From: Aurantibacter_A sp039941195
GTDB lineage: Bacteria > Bacteroidota > Bacteroidia > Flavobacteriales > Flavobacteriaceae
Assembly (NCBI RefSeq): GCF_039941195.1
Contig: NZ_JBDVFA010000019.1
Location: forward strand, 52,678-116,677
Reading direction: 5' to 3'
Length of the DNA: 64,000 nucleotides
The notes beneath the pieces are model-generated. The model was not told the DNA's origin. It was given only the letters and a program-made list of their open reading frames with translations, and did no database searches. Below are positions 26,958 to 35,990 of this stretch, piece after piece (the stretch's first letter is position 1; each line of letters starts with the position of its first letter). The position numbers and the translations under genes were made by a program.

Positions 26958-28718
26958 ATGAGAAAAACGGTTCTTATTGTCCTTTTAACATTATTGAAAC
27001 CCGATATTACTATTGGGCAATATCAGCTTGAATCAAATGAAGACCGTGTTAAATTTAATTCAATCGATAAAGAGCAGGTATTCATACATTACAATGACAA
27101 TTTTTTACTTTCCGGAGAGTATTTTTATTACAAAATGTACTGTTTAAATAACAAAGATTTATCACCGAGTAAAATTAGTAAAATAGGATATGTTGAATTA
27201 ATTAACAGTAAAGGAAAGGTCATTTTTAAGCACAAAATTGGATTGACCAATGGATTAGGGCAAGGTGATTTTTTTATACCGGTAACTTTAAACACCGGAC
27301 ATTACAAACTTGTAGGATATACTAATTGGATGCGAAATTCAGGCGTAGATTCATACTTTGTTGGAGATATAGCAATTATAAATCCTTTTAATGAATTGTC
27401 TAATGAAACTAATTATCCTTCAGAAAATATAATTTATAATTCAAAAACTGATAGTATTGAATTGGGAGTCATTTCAAAAGAAAAAAATACCACAGATAAA
27501 ATACTTCTATCCAAAAAAAATTACAAGAAGCTGGAATTAGTTACATTTCAAATTAAAAACACAGCTATATCTGCTAATGCTAATATTTCTATTTCAGTTA
27601 GAAAAAAAGACCCAATCACAATACCTTTTAATAAAAATAAATCGATTGATTTAAACAATAATGCATTCAATCTTATAACCCTGAATAACAATGAAGCAAT
27701 TTTTCTACCTGAGCTTAGAGGTGAACTAATTACCGGTAAATTAATTAATAAATTAAGTAAGCAAGGAGTAGCCAATAAAAATATTAGTATTTCAATTGGT
27801 GGAGATTTTGGGGTAACTAAAATCTCACAAACGGATAAAAACGGCACTTTCTTTTTCAATCTAGTCAACAATAATCGAAGTAATGAAATTATTTTCAACC
27901 TATTAGACAATCACATTGATGCTAATAAAATAGTTTTAGATACTTCAAATATTAGAACCGACACCTTCAAATTTAAAAATATTGGAGTTTCGAAAAATTT
28001 GAATCCCATTTTAGAGAAACGAAGTGTTTACAACCAAATAGAGAATGCTTTTTTCGAAACAAAATTAGACAGCCTAATTTCTTCAATATCCCCTACTCCC
28101 GTATATAATATATTTGATGAATTGTACAATTTAGATGACTACACACGTTTTAAAACTCTTGAAGAAACACTTATAGAAATAATAGATAATGTATTAGTAA
28201 AAAAACGAAAAGGTCAATACAAAATTCAAATCAGAGAGAACAATCATTATTTTATTGATGAACAAGCTGCTCCCTTATTTTTGGTAGATAAAATACTTGT
28301 CCAAAATTCATCTGACCTTTTTAACTTTAATGTAAATAAGATACAAAACATTGGAATATCGAGAGATGAATACTATATAGGACCCAGAAAATATCAAGGA
28401 ATATTTTCTATTGAAACTAAAGAAGGTAATTACAATCAGCTACCAATAACTAAAAATTCAATTAAATTTAACATCGACGGACCATTACCTTTAAAGGATT
28501 ATTATTTTCAAGAATACAAAGAATCTATTCCTACTAATAAATCGCACATCGCCGATTTCAGACAGCAATTATTATGGTTACCTAAAGTAAATTTAAAAGA
28601 AAATAATTTATTTAAATTTTATACCTCAGAAAACTTAGGTACCTACGAAATATCTATAGAAGGTTTCACCCAAAATGGAGAAGCCATATCATTAACAGAA
28701 TACATATATGTAGAATAA
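26958..28718 (+). CDS. Secreted protein with a beta-sandwich domain, function unknown
   Basis: This 586-aa protein has an N-terminal signal peptide (RKTVLIVLLTLLKPDITIGQ). The first 150 residues resemble the macroglobulin-like (MG-type) beta-sandwich seen in large Bacteroidota proteins (FIHYNDNFLLSGEYFYYKMYC; GHYKLVGYTNWMRNSG). A carboxypeptidase-regulatory-like segment follows (ELITGKLINKLSKQGVANKNISISI...DKNGTFFFNL, about 255-305). It is the last gene of the four-gene receptor operon. It could be an envelope scaffold or capture protein; no enzyme motif is visible. Confidence 0.65.
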   Translation: MRKTVLIVLLTLLKPDITIGQYQLESNEDRVKFNSIDKEQVFIHYNDNFLLSGEYFYYKMYCLNNKDLSPSKISKIGYVELINSKGKVIFKHKIGLTNGLGQGDFFIPVTLNTGHYKLVGYTNWMRNSGVDSYFVGDIAIINPFNELSNETNYPSENIIYNSKTDSIELGVISKEKNTTDKILLSKKNYKKLELVTFQIKNTAISANANISISVRKKDPITIPFNKNKSIDLNNNAFNLITLNNNEAIFLPELRGELITGKLINKLSKQGVANKNISISIGGDFGVTKISQTDKNGTFFFNLVNNNRSNEIIFNLLDNHIDANKIVLDTSNIRTDTFKFKNIGVSKNLNPILEKRSVYNQIENAFFETKLDSLISSISPTPVYNIFDELYNLDDYTRFKTLEETLIEIIDNVLVKKRKGQYKIQIRENNHYFIDEQAAPLFLVDKILVQNSSDLFNFNVNKIQNIGISRDEYYIGPRKYQGIFSIETKEGNYNQLPITKNSIKFNIDGPLPLKDYYFQEYKESIPTNKSHIADFRQQLLWLPKVNLKENNLFKFYTSENLGTYEISIEGFTQNGEAISLTEYIYVE

Positions 28719-28789
28719 GAGCATATTTATAACCGTTTCGTTATTAATTGTGTTACATTTATGTCTAACGCTTGTAATAGGTAATTGCC

Positions 28790-28797
28790 TATATTTG
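28790..28797 (+). promoter_or_regulatory. -7 element TATATTTG upstream of the alpha/beta hydrolase
   Basis: TATATTTG matches the Bacteroidota TAnnTTTG consensus and lies 24 bases before the ATG at 28822. A TTG occurs 15 bases upstream (28772-28774), which is shorter than the usual 19-22 spacing. The 103-base spacer holds no gene. Confidence 0.5.
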
Positions 28798-28821
28798 TCT
28801 TAAGATTAGATTCGCTCGTGA

Positions 28822-29586
28822 ATGAATGAAAACTTAATTTCAGAAGGAAAATTTAAATACATTGAAACTGGGGAAGGAACTCCAATAATTATTCTGCATG
28901 GCCTTATGGGTGGTTTGAGTAATTTCGAAGGTGTTTTAAATCATTTCCCAAAAAAAGGATATAAAATACTTATTCCTGAATTGCCTATTTACGACATGCC
29001 CATGTTGAAAACCAATGTCAAGCAATTCGCAAAATTTCTAGAAAAATTTATAGAATTTAAAGGATTAGAAGATGTTATCCTCTTAGGCAACTCGTTGGGA
29101 GGACACATTGGCCTATTACATACAAAACTTTTTCCCGAAATGGTCAAAGCTCTAGTAATTACTGGAAGTTCTGGACTTTACGAAAGTGCTATGGGTGATG
29201 GTTATCCGCGCCGGGGAGATTACGAATTTATTAAAGCCAAAGCAGAAAAAGTTTTTTATGACCCGAAAATAGCTACAAAGGAAATTGTTGACGAAGTTTT
29301 TGCAACTGTTAATGATCGTAATAAAATCATTAAAACCCTTGCAATTGCAAAAAGTGCTATTCGACATAACATGTCAGATGATTTACCTGATATGCAAACG
29401 CCTACATGTATTATTTGGGGAGAGGACGATACTGTTACCCCACCGGATGTCGCTAACCTATTTGATGAATTACTACCCGATTCAGAGCTTTTTTGGATTG
29501 AAAAATGCGGTCATGCTCCAATGATGGAACACCCAGAAAAGTTTAACGAAATCTTAGATAACTGGCTTACTAAAAGAGGCTTTTAA
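28822..29586 (+). CDS. Alpha/beta hydrolase
   Basis: This 254-aa cytoplasmic alpha/beta-hydrolase-fold protein has the oxyanion motif HGLMGG (26-31), nucleophile elbow GNSLGG (Ser91), an acid residue in WGEDDTVTPP (Asp202 or Asp203) and catalytic His231 in CGHAPMMEHP. The substrate is not predictable. It resembles carboxylesterase or meta-cleavage-product hydrolase-like proteins that sit upstream of engB in related genomes. No signal peptide is visible. It lies 12 bases before engB. Confidence 0.9.
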   Translation: MNENLISEGKFKYIETGEGTPIIILHGLMGGLSNFEGVLNHFPKKGYKILIPELPIYDMPMLKTNVKQFAKFLEKFIEFKGLEDVILLGNSLGGHIGLLHTKLFPEMVKALVITGSSGLYESAMGDGYPRRGDYEFIKAKAEKVFYDPKIATKEIVDEVFATVNDRNKIIKTLAIAKSAIRHNMSDDLPDMQTPTCIIWGEDDTVTPPDVANLFDELLPDSELFWIEKCGHAPMMEHPEKFNEILDNWLTKRGF

Positions 29587-29598
29587 GATCACTTATCC

Positions 29599-30222
29599 AT
29601 GTTGATTAAAACTGCGAACTTTATTATCAGTAATACAGAAGTGGCGAAGTGCCCGAAGGAATCAATACCAGAATATGCTTTTATAGGCCGTTCAAATGTT
29701 GGGAAGTCTTCATTAATAAATATGTTAACTCAACGTAAAAGTTTAGCAAAAACATCTGGAAGACCAGGAAAAACCCAACTAATAAACCATTTTAAAATTA
29801 ACGAAAATTGGTTCTTAGTAGATTTACCAGGGTATGGATACGCCAAGGTTTCTAAAAAGGACAAAAGAACATTTCAAAAATATATAACCAATTATTTTTT
29901 ACAGCGCGAACAACTGGTATGTTCATTTGTGTTGGTGGATATTCGACACGAACCACAAAAAATAGATATGGAATTTATGCAATGGTTGGGCGAAAATCAG
30001 ATTCCCTTTTGCATTATTTTCACGAAGGCCGATAAATTAAAACCAAAGATTATAGAAAAAAATGTAAATGCATATCTTAACGAATTAATATCAAGTAACT
30101 GGGAAGAAGCACCACAACATTTTGTAACATCATCCTCTAAAAACATAGGTCGCGATGAAGTTTTAGAATTTATTTCTGCAATAAATAGTGATTTTTTTAA
30201 ACGTCAGAAAAAGACCATCTAG
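29599..30222 (+). CDS. engB: Ribosome biogenesis GTP-binding protein EngB (YsxC/YihA)
   Basis: This 207-aa essential GTPase is involved in late large-subunit assembly. G1 is GRSNVGKSS (30-38), G2 includes SGRPGKTQ, G3 DLPGYGYAK, G4 FTKADK and G5 TSSSKNIG. Length is usual for the family. Its 3' end overlaps by four bases that of the convergent gene on the minus strand. Confidence 0.97.
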   Translation: MLIKTANFIISNTEVAKCPKESIPEYAFIGRSNVGKSSLINMLTQRKSLAKTSGRPGKTQLINHFKINENWFLVDLPGYGYAKVSKKDKRTFQKYITNYFLQREQLVCSFVLVDIRHEPQKIDMEFMQWLGENQIPFCIIFTKADKLKPKIIEKNVNAYLNELISSNWEEAPQHFVTSSSKNIGRDEVLEFISAINSDFFKRQKKTI

Positions 30223-30593
30223 ACACGATTACGAATACATTTTATTAAGGATTCCACATCTCCAAAAGCATTCATTTCTTCAGTTTTAACAACAATTTCA
30301 AGCTCATTATCCGTTTGACCTAGAACAATTGGGAAAGTAAAATTATGACCAAATTTAGATGCAAATTTTTTACGGTATTCGTCTTTATGTAAAAACTCCA
30401 TCGAAATGTTAGAATCTTCTCTGAATTTCTTCCAGGTGCTATTTTCCGTAAAAGCACCAAAGGTTATGGCGCACAATTGACAATTATAAGTACTTGGACT
30501 TAATACTTTATGTGCTCCATCTATTAGTTGATTTCTAAAACCAGTTTCGGCATTATAAACAAAAATCAATTTATGAATATTATTGGGCTTCAT
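30219..30593 (-). CDS. Conserved hypothetical protein with CxxC motif
   Basis: This 124-aa cytoplasmic protein is of a kind often found in Flavobacteriia without a defined function. It contains YNCQLCAITFGAF, a CxxC pair near residues 38-41, and a hydrophobic strand start KLIFVYNAETG. The CxxC in a strand-helix context and the late TFPIVLG (possible cis-Pro) are reminiscent of a thioredoxin-like fold, which is inference only. It is divergent from the metallo-beta-lactamase gene, with 25 bases between the starts. Confidence 0.7.
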   Translation of the reverse strand: MKPNNIHKLIFVYNAETGFRNQLIDGAHKVLSPSTYNCQLCAITFGAFTENSTWKKFREDSNISMEFLHKDEYRKKFASKFGHNFTFPIVLGQTDNELEIVVKTEEMNAFGDVESLIKCIRNRV

Positions 30594-30618
30594 AATTGGC
30601 TATTAAAACTATATATTT

Positions 30619-31383
30619 ATGAGTTTAATTAAACAATCAATGCTAATCAACAGAATTAAACTTCTATTATTTTTAGTTACACTAATCCCTTTACAAGGTG
30701 AGTCTCAAAATTTAGATGAAGCTTACAGTTCTGAAACTCTAAAAATTATCCCTATTTCAGAAAATAGCTATGTACATATTTCATACATAAACACTTCTGA
30801 TTTTGGAAAAGTAGCCTGCAATGGATTGGTTTTTATAAAAAATGGTGAAGCCATAGTTTTTGATACACCTACTAATAATAATGTATCTAAAGAGCTAATA
30901 AATTGGATTTTAAAATTCAAAAAATCTAGTGTGGAAGCTATTGTAGTAAATCATCATCATTCTGATTGTCTAGGTGGACTAGAAGCTTTTCATAATAATA
31001 AAATTCCTTCATATGCTAATAACAAAACTATTGATTTAGCTAAAGAAAAAGAATATACAGTGCCGATGCACGGTTTTGATTTAAAAAAAGAACTAATAAT
31101 TGGTGGTGAAAGCGTTATGAATATTTACTTTGGCGAGGCACATACCAAGGACAATATTATTAGCTATATATCAAGCGAAGAGTTAATTTATGGTGGTTGC
31201 ATGATAAAATCTTTGAACGCATCAAAGGGAAATCTTGAAGATGCCAATACTAATAAATGGAGTAATACCGTATTAAAAATCAAAAACCAATATCCAAATG
31301 TTAAAACTATTGTACCCGGTCATGGCGATTTCGGGAACGCAGCACTACTTGATTATACAATAGCTCTTTTTAAAACAAACTAA
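30619..31383 (+). CDS. Subclass B1 metallo-beta-lactamase (CcrA/CfiA-like)
   Basis: This 254-aa protein has an N-terminal signal peptide (RIKLLLFLVTLIPLQGESQ). All B1 zinc ligands are present: H112xH114xD116 (NHHHSDCLGG), His175 (GEAHTKDN), Cys194 (YGGCMIKS) and His235 (PGHGDFG), together with substrate-binding Lys197 and Asn205 (GNLEDA). Segments such as SYAN.KTIDLAKEK and VPMHGF are strikingly like CcrA of Bacteroides fragilis as I recall it. Expected activity is periplasmic zinc-dependent hydrolysis of penicillins, cephalosporins and carbapenems. No mobile element is nearby, so it looks intrinsic. A second ATG at codon 8 is an alternative start. Confidence 0.92.
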   Translation: MSLIKQSMLINRIKLLLFLVTLIPLQGESQNLDEAYSSETLKIIPISENSYVHISYINTSDFGKVACNGLVFIKNGEAIVFDTPTNNNVSKELINWILKFKKSSVEAIVVNHHHSDCLGGLEAFHNNKIPSYANNKTIDLAKEKEYTVPMHGFDLKKELIIGGESVMNIYFGEAHTKDNIISYISSEELIYGGCMIKSLNASKGNLEDANTNKWSNTVLKIKNQYPNVKTIVPGHGDFGNAALLDYTIALFKTN

Positions 31384-31385
31384 AA

Positions 31386-33014
31386 ATGAAAAAACTAACA
31401 ATTACCTTTTTAATATTATCAGTTTTAATTGGTTGTAAAACTGAAGAAAATTCTAAAAAGAACGAAACACCACCGGTAATAGCACCTTTTACAAATGTAG
31501 ATACATTGGCTATTAATGATTGGTGGAACCGTGCAGATAACCCAATTATAGATTTAAAGGTACATCGTGATAGTGTGGTTGCATTTGGAATTTACACAGT
31601 ATCTAAGAACATATTAAAATTAAGTGCTCAGCTATTCCCATTATACCCAGATGAAACCAGAGAGGTACGATTAGAATTACAAAAAGACGGGAAATGGGAA
31701 GAGATTCAAAAACAAACCATTAATGATTTAGGTTGGTCTGCCTTATTTAGGATTGAGAGTTGGGATGATACAAAAGATACTAAATATCGAATTAAACATG
31801 GCAACAACTCTTTCTACGAAGGTTTAATTCGCAAAAACCCAAAGGATAATGAACAAATTTCTTTAGCAGCACTTTCATGTAATTCCAATAAAGACCGTGG
31901 AATGCGAGAAAATTATGTCCGAAATATAAATCATCAAGATCCAGATTTGATATTTTTCGCTGGTGATCAATCATATGACCATACGGAGCATACCGCTGCT
32001 TGGCTAAAATTTGGTCTCCAATTTCGCGAAACTTTTAGAAATAGACCTGCCATTGCTATACCAGATGATCACGATATAGGTCAAGGCAATTTATGGGGAG
32101 AAAATGGCAAAAAATCCATAGAAGAAGGATCTAATGATGGCGGGTATACTTATCATCCAGAATATGTGAAAATGGTTGAGCGTTGCCAAACTTCGCACTT
32201 ACCTGACCCGTACGACTCAACACCTATAGAACAAGGCATTCAAGTGTATTACACCAATTTACTTTGGGGAGGCGTTGATTTTGCAATTTTAGAAGATAGA
32301 AAATTTAAATCTGGCCCGAATGGTAAAATACCACAACAAGGGCCGCGACCAGACCATATTCGAAATCCAGAATACGACCCGGCATCTATAGACTTACCAG
32401 AGCTTAAATTATTGGGAGATCGTCAATTAAAATTTTTAGATGAATGGGGTACGTCAAATACGAATGCAATAAAAGTGGTTTTATCACAAACCGGGTTTTG
32501 TGGAGGAGCACATATTCATGGACAAATTGAAAATAGATTACATGCCGATCTCGATTCTAATGGCTGGCCCCAGACTGGGCGGAATAAGGCATTAACATTA
32601 ATTAAAAAAGCTAATGCAGTACATATAGCTGGCGATCAGCATTTAGCCACTATTATAAAACAAGGCATACATGAATATGGCGATGGTCCTTGGTCTTTTA
32701 TTGTTCCTGCAATAGTAAATGATTATTACAGTCGTTGGTGGTGGCCTTTAGATGAGAAAGCGGGCCCTAATCCGAATAAAGAAACGACCTTACCATGGAC
32801 CGGTGATTATTTAGATGGATTTAATAACAAAATCAGCATGAAGGCCTATGTAAACCCTGAAAGTAGTTCAAAAGGAGGAGGTTATGGATTAATTCGATTT
32901 AATAAAAAGGCACTATCTACTACTTTTGAATGCTGGCCAAGATATGTAGACGTAACAAAAGAAGATGCTAATCAATTTGAAGGTTGGCCAATGACGGTAT
33001 CAATCGCAGAATAA
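31386..33014 (+). CDS. PhoD-like metallophosphatase lipoprotein
   Basis: This 542-aa protein has a lipobox LIGC (Cys17). The alkaline phosphatase D / metallophosphoesterase core is visible: ALSCNSN, FFAGDQSYDH, IPDDHDIGQGNLWGE, and HIAGDQHLATI near the C-terminal third. A fibronectin-like N-terminal domain (about 40-150) precedes it, as in PhoD. It probably cleaves phosphate mono- or diesters at the cell surface or in the periplasm. It follows the metallo-beta-lactamase gene by two bases and is co-transcribed with it. Confidence 0.87.
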   Translation: MKKLTITFLILSVLIGCKTEENSKKNETPPVIAPFTNVDTLAINDWWNRADNPIIDLKVHRDSVVAFGIYTVSKNILKLSAQLFPLYPDETREVRLELQKDGKWEEIQKQTINDLGWSALFRIESWDDTKDTKYRIKHGNNSFYEGLIRKNPKDNEQISLAALSCNSNKDRGMRENYVRNINHQDPDLIFFAGDQSYDHTEHTAAWLKFGLQFRETFRNRPAIAIPDDHDIGQGNLWGENGKKSIEEGSNDGGYTYHPEYVKMVERCQTSHLPDPYDSTPIEQGIQVYYTNLLWGGVDFAILEDRKFKSGPNGKIPQQGPRPDHIRNPEYDPASIDLPELKLLGDRQLKFLDEWGTSNTNAIKVVLSQTGFCGGAHIHGQIENRLHADLDSNGWPQTGRNKALTLIKKANAVHIAGDQHLATIIKQGIHEYGDGPWSFIVPAIVNDYYSRWWWPLDEKAGPNPNKETTLPWTGDYLDGFNNKISMKAYVNPESSSKGGGYGLIRFNKKALSTTFECWPRYVDVTKEDANQFEGWPMTVSIAE

Positions 33015-33023
33015 AAGTTAAAT

Positions 33024-33359
33024 TTATTCTTTCAACTCTAGCTTTTCTGCAAAATAATCGCAAAAATCCTTCATGGTAGCGGTCATTTTTTCATCTTGAG
33101 TAGCTTTCATAAAAGTATCAGAAAGAGAGACTAGTGTTTGATGAAAGAATATTTTCATTTCATCAACCGGCATGTCTTTGGTCCAAAGGTCAATTTTTAA
33201 AGATTCTCTATTTTTACTATCCCATACAGAAAGTAACATGGCCTTTGCTTCTTCATTATTGATTCCACCATCTTGGGCAGACCAATTTAATTTTTCTGGC
33301 ACTCGGTTTTCATCAAGTCCAACGGTAAGGGTAATTTGAGATTTATGCAATTCAGCCAT
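33024..33359 (-). CDS. gldC: Gliding motility protein GldC
   Basis: This 111-aa cytoplasmic protein matches GldC of Flavobacterium johnsoniae in character: the start KSQITLTVGLDENRVPEKLNWSA and the segment SLKIDLWTKDMPVDEMKIFFHQTL. GldC supports gliding and type IX secretion but is not strictly required. It overlaps the end of gldB by one base, and this adjacency confirms the call. Confidence 0.95.
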   Translation of the reverse strand: MAELHKSQITLTVGLDENRVPEKLNWSAQDGGINNEEAKAMLLSVWDSKNRESLKIDLWTKDMPVDEMKIFFHQTLVSLSDTFMKATQDEKMTATMKDFCDYFAEKLELKE

Positions 33360-34342
33360 TATTTTCTAGGTTTATAGTTTGCTTCCTTAAAAATTTCTTC
33401 AGCGGACAAAGGTAAAAGTTGTTGTGGAGTAATTTCGTCTTTTTCCATATAAGCTTTTACTATTTGCCAACCTATATATCTACCTAACCTCGATGGAGAT
33501 TCATTATCAAGTTCAAGTCCAAATTTCGAAAATGGAGCCAAATCCAAGAATCTTGGTTCCAATTTATTATCCGTACTATAAAGCAATTCATTTTCAACGT
33601 AATAACGCCACATAGGTTCTTCATTTGCGATAGCCCAATCGTATTGTTCCTGAGAATAACCTATTTTCTGAGCATCTGTAATAGTCGGCAATAGCTTATC
33701 TTTTAAATAAAGGATTTTACCATAGTAAATTATTTTGGAAAGAAACGTACGCTCTGTTGGATAATTTAAAACTTTAGTCGCAAAAGCACCTGCTACATCA
33801 CTCGTCATAAACTTTTTATCTAAAATTGCGCCAATATATTTTTGCATTCCTTGATAAAACTTATGATCCGATCCTAAATAATTATCCAAACCAATTAACA
33901 AAAGGCTATCTGTTAAAATAATTCTATTACGATAATCTACATTTGAGGTTACTGTTAAAACCTTCGGTCCATTTATACGCGGAAAGTAATATTTAATATG
34001 TTTATAAAGTTGATCTAAATCGGCCTTTTGTTCGTCAAAATCAGGAAAAGCTTTACCAACTTCACTTAATAACTCTATTTGTATGGTATCATCCAGTTTT
34101 TCTATCCAGATACTATCTGTATACTGTGCGGGAAATAAGTAGGGATATTTCCCTTTAGTTTCAGCAAAAGTCTCAGCGGTAGTCGCTGCTAGTTCGCGAT
34201 CAAACCGAACTATTTTCAAATCCATCGGAATCTTTTCGATGTCTTCATTCACCTTATTTTCATCAGTACATGAAAAAATGGCCATAGTTATTAAGAATAA
34301 AGTAAAAATTCGTTTATACCGGTAAAGTAATTGTAAGTTCAT
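33359..34342 (-). CDS. gldB: Gliding motility lipoprotein GldB
   Basis: This 327-aa lipoprotein has a signal ending in IFSC (Cys25). GldB is required for gliding in F. johnsoniae. Recognisable segments are MDLKIVRFDRELA, YPYLFPAQYTDSIW and the C-terminal PSRLGRYIGWQIVKAYM. A TAACTTTG -7-like element lies on the minus strand at 34379-34386, 37 bases upstream of the ATG, without a clear -33 TTG. It is divergent from nadE, as in related genomes. Confidence 0.95.
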   Translation of the reverse strand: MNLQLLYRYKRIFTLFLITMAIFSCTDENKVNEDIEKIPMDLKIVRFDRELAATTAETFAETKGKYPYLFPAQYTDSIWIEKLDDTIQIELLSEVGKAFPDFDEQKADLDQLYKHIKYYFPRINGPKVLTVTSNVDYRNRIILTDSLLLIGLDNYLGSDHKFYQGMQKYIGAILDKKFMTSDVAGAFATKVLNYPTERTFLSKIIYYGKILYLKDKLLPTITDAQKIGYSQEQYDWAIANEEPMWRYYVENELLYSTDNKLEPRFLDLAPFSKFGLELDNESPSRLGRYIGWQIVKAYMEKDEITPQQLLPLSAEEIFKEANYKPRK

Positions 34343-34398
34343 TTTATTTTTTCGTTGCTACACGTTATTTTTAACGAACAAAGTTAAATTAATTCTTC

Positions 34399-35187
34399 AT
34401 GCAGACCGAAAAAGTTGTTGACCATATTGTAAACTGGCTAAAAGATTATGCTAATAATGCAGGTATTAAAGGTTTTACGATTGGAATATCAGGAGGAATA
34501 GATTCCGCTGTAACATCTACATTATGTGCTAAAACGGGTCTTGAACTACTTTGCTTAGAAATGCCAATCCATCAGGCAGAAAACCAAGTAACTCGTGCTT
34601 CTAAACATATTGACTGGTTACAGACCAATTACAATACCGTTAAAAGACAACCTGTAAACCTCACTCCTGTATTTGATAGTCTTATTGAAGCATTACCTCC
34701 AGTCGCCAATGAAGAAGAGCGTTTTATGTCATTAGCGAACACTAGAGCACGCTTAAGAATGACTACCTTGTACTATTTTGCAGCATTAAATGGATACCTT
34801 GTTGCGGGTACAGGTAATAAAGTAGAAGATTTTGGCGTAGGATTTTACACCAAATATGGTGATGGCGGTGTTGACTTAAGTCCGATAGCTGATTTGTTAA
34901 AAACTGAGGTGTATGAAATTGCAAAATTCTTAAAAATAAATGTAGATATCCAAGAAGCGGCCCCTACTGATGGGCTTTGGGGTGATGATCGAACTGACGA
35001 AGATCAAATTGGTGCTTCATACCCAGAATTAGAATGGGCAATGCGCATGCAAGATGAAGGTAAAACAGAAAATGACTTTACTGACCGAGAAAAAAAGGTT
35101 TTTCTTATATTTACCAAACTAAATACTGCTAACAAACACAAGATGGTTCCTATACCTGTTTGTACAATTCCAAGTGCATTAAAGTGA
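34399..35187 (+). CDS. nadE: NAD+ synthase
   Basis: This 262-aa ammonia- or glutamine-dependent NAD+ synthetase carries out the last step of NAD synthesis from nicotinate adenine dinucleotide. The ATP-pyrophosphatase loop SGGIDS is at residues 31-36. GTGNKVEDFGVGFYTKYGDGGVDLSPI and APTDGLWGDDRTDE are signature segments. There is no N-terminal glutaminase domain, so free ammonia is the likely donor. The gldB-nadE neighbourhood is conserved in flavobacteria. Confidence 0.96.
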   Translation: MQTEKVVDHIVNWLKDYANNAGIKGFTIGISGGIDSAVTSTLCAKTGLELLCLEMPIHQAENQVTRASKHIDWLQTNYNTVKRQPVNLTPVFDSLIEALPPVANEEERFMSLANTRARLRMTTLYYFAALNGYLVAGTGNKVEDFGVGFYTKYGDGGVDLSPIADLLKTEVYEIAKFLKINVDIQEAAPTDGLWGDDRTDEDQIGASYPELEWAMRMQDEGKTENDFTDREKKVFLIFTKLNTANKHKMVPIPVCTIPSALK

Positions 35188-35355
35188 CCACTCATCTGGA
35201 TTTCAAGTATCTAAAACGAAAATAGTTTAGAAAATAGTGTTTTTTAGATAAAAAATTGGAGTTTTGTTTACCAAATTAGATAAATAAACCTTACATTGCT
35301 TGTCAGTATTTGCAGACAGCTTAAAGGTCGAACGTTTATCCCAAAAAATATCAAA

Positions 35356-35985
35356 ATGATTAAAATTTTAATTGCGGACAACCACCCTATCGTACGAATG
35401 GGAGTAAGAAGTGTTTTGGAATCAGCAAATGGCTTTGAAGTTGTTGGAGATGTATCAACCACAGGAGAGCTTTTTGAACAACTAGAAAAGTTAACTCCGG
35501 ATGTAGTAATGTTAGAAATGGATATTCCAGAAATAAATGGAATTGCAGCACTTCGAAAAATTAAAAAATCATTTCCGGATATAAAAGTACTTATGTACAG
35601 TGGACAATCTGAAGATGTTTATGCATTAAGTTCTATTAGGGCAGGTGCTTTCGGATATTTAGCCAAAACGTCCGAAGTAGATTATATAGTATCAGCTGTA
35701 AGAAAAGTTGCTGAAGGCAACATGTTCATTACTAATGAGCTTGCACAGCGTTTAGCCTTTGATGAAGGCACACAAAAACCACGAAGATTTTTCAGAAAAT
35801 TATCTACTAGAGAGGTAGAAGTATTGAAATTATTGGCAAGTGGCAAAAGAAATAAGGATGTAGCTTTAGGTCTTAACTTAAACGAAAAGACAGTAAGCAC
35901 ATACAAAGCACGTTTGATGAAAAAGTTAAATGTTGACAATATGGTCGACCTTTTACAACAGGCAAAAGCTTTAGAGTTATACTAA
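35356..35985 (+). CDS. LuxR/NarL-family response regulator with atypical receiver
   Basis: This 209-aa protein has a receiver domain (2-120) and a LuxR-type HTH (about 140-205, LSTREVEVLKLLASGKRNKDVALGL). The ATG at 35356 gives the canonical MIKILIADNHPIVRMGV start; an upstream in-frame ATG at 35296 adds non-conserved residues. The usual acidic pair is Asp8-Asn9, not Asp-Asp, and the phosphoacceptor position is Glu54 (VVMLEMDIP) in place of Asp. Ser82 and Lys104 are kept. No histidine kinase is adjacent. It may act without phosphorylation. Confidence 0.9.
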   Translation: MIKILIADNHPIVRMGVRSVLESANGFEVVGDVSTTGELFEQLEKLTPDVVMLEMDIPEINGIAALRKIKKSFPDIKVLMYSGQSEDVYALSSIRAGAFGYLAKTSEVDYIVSAVRKVAEGNMFITNELAQRLAFDEGTQKPRRFFRKLSTREVEVLKLLASGKRNKDVALGLNLNEKTVSTYKARLMKKLNVDNMVDLLQQAKALELY

Positions 35986-35990
35986 ATACC

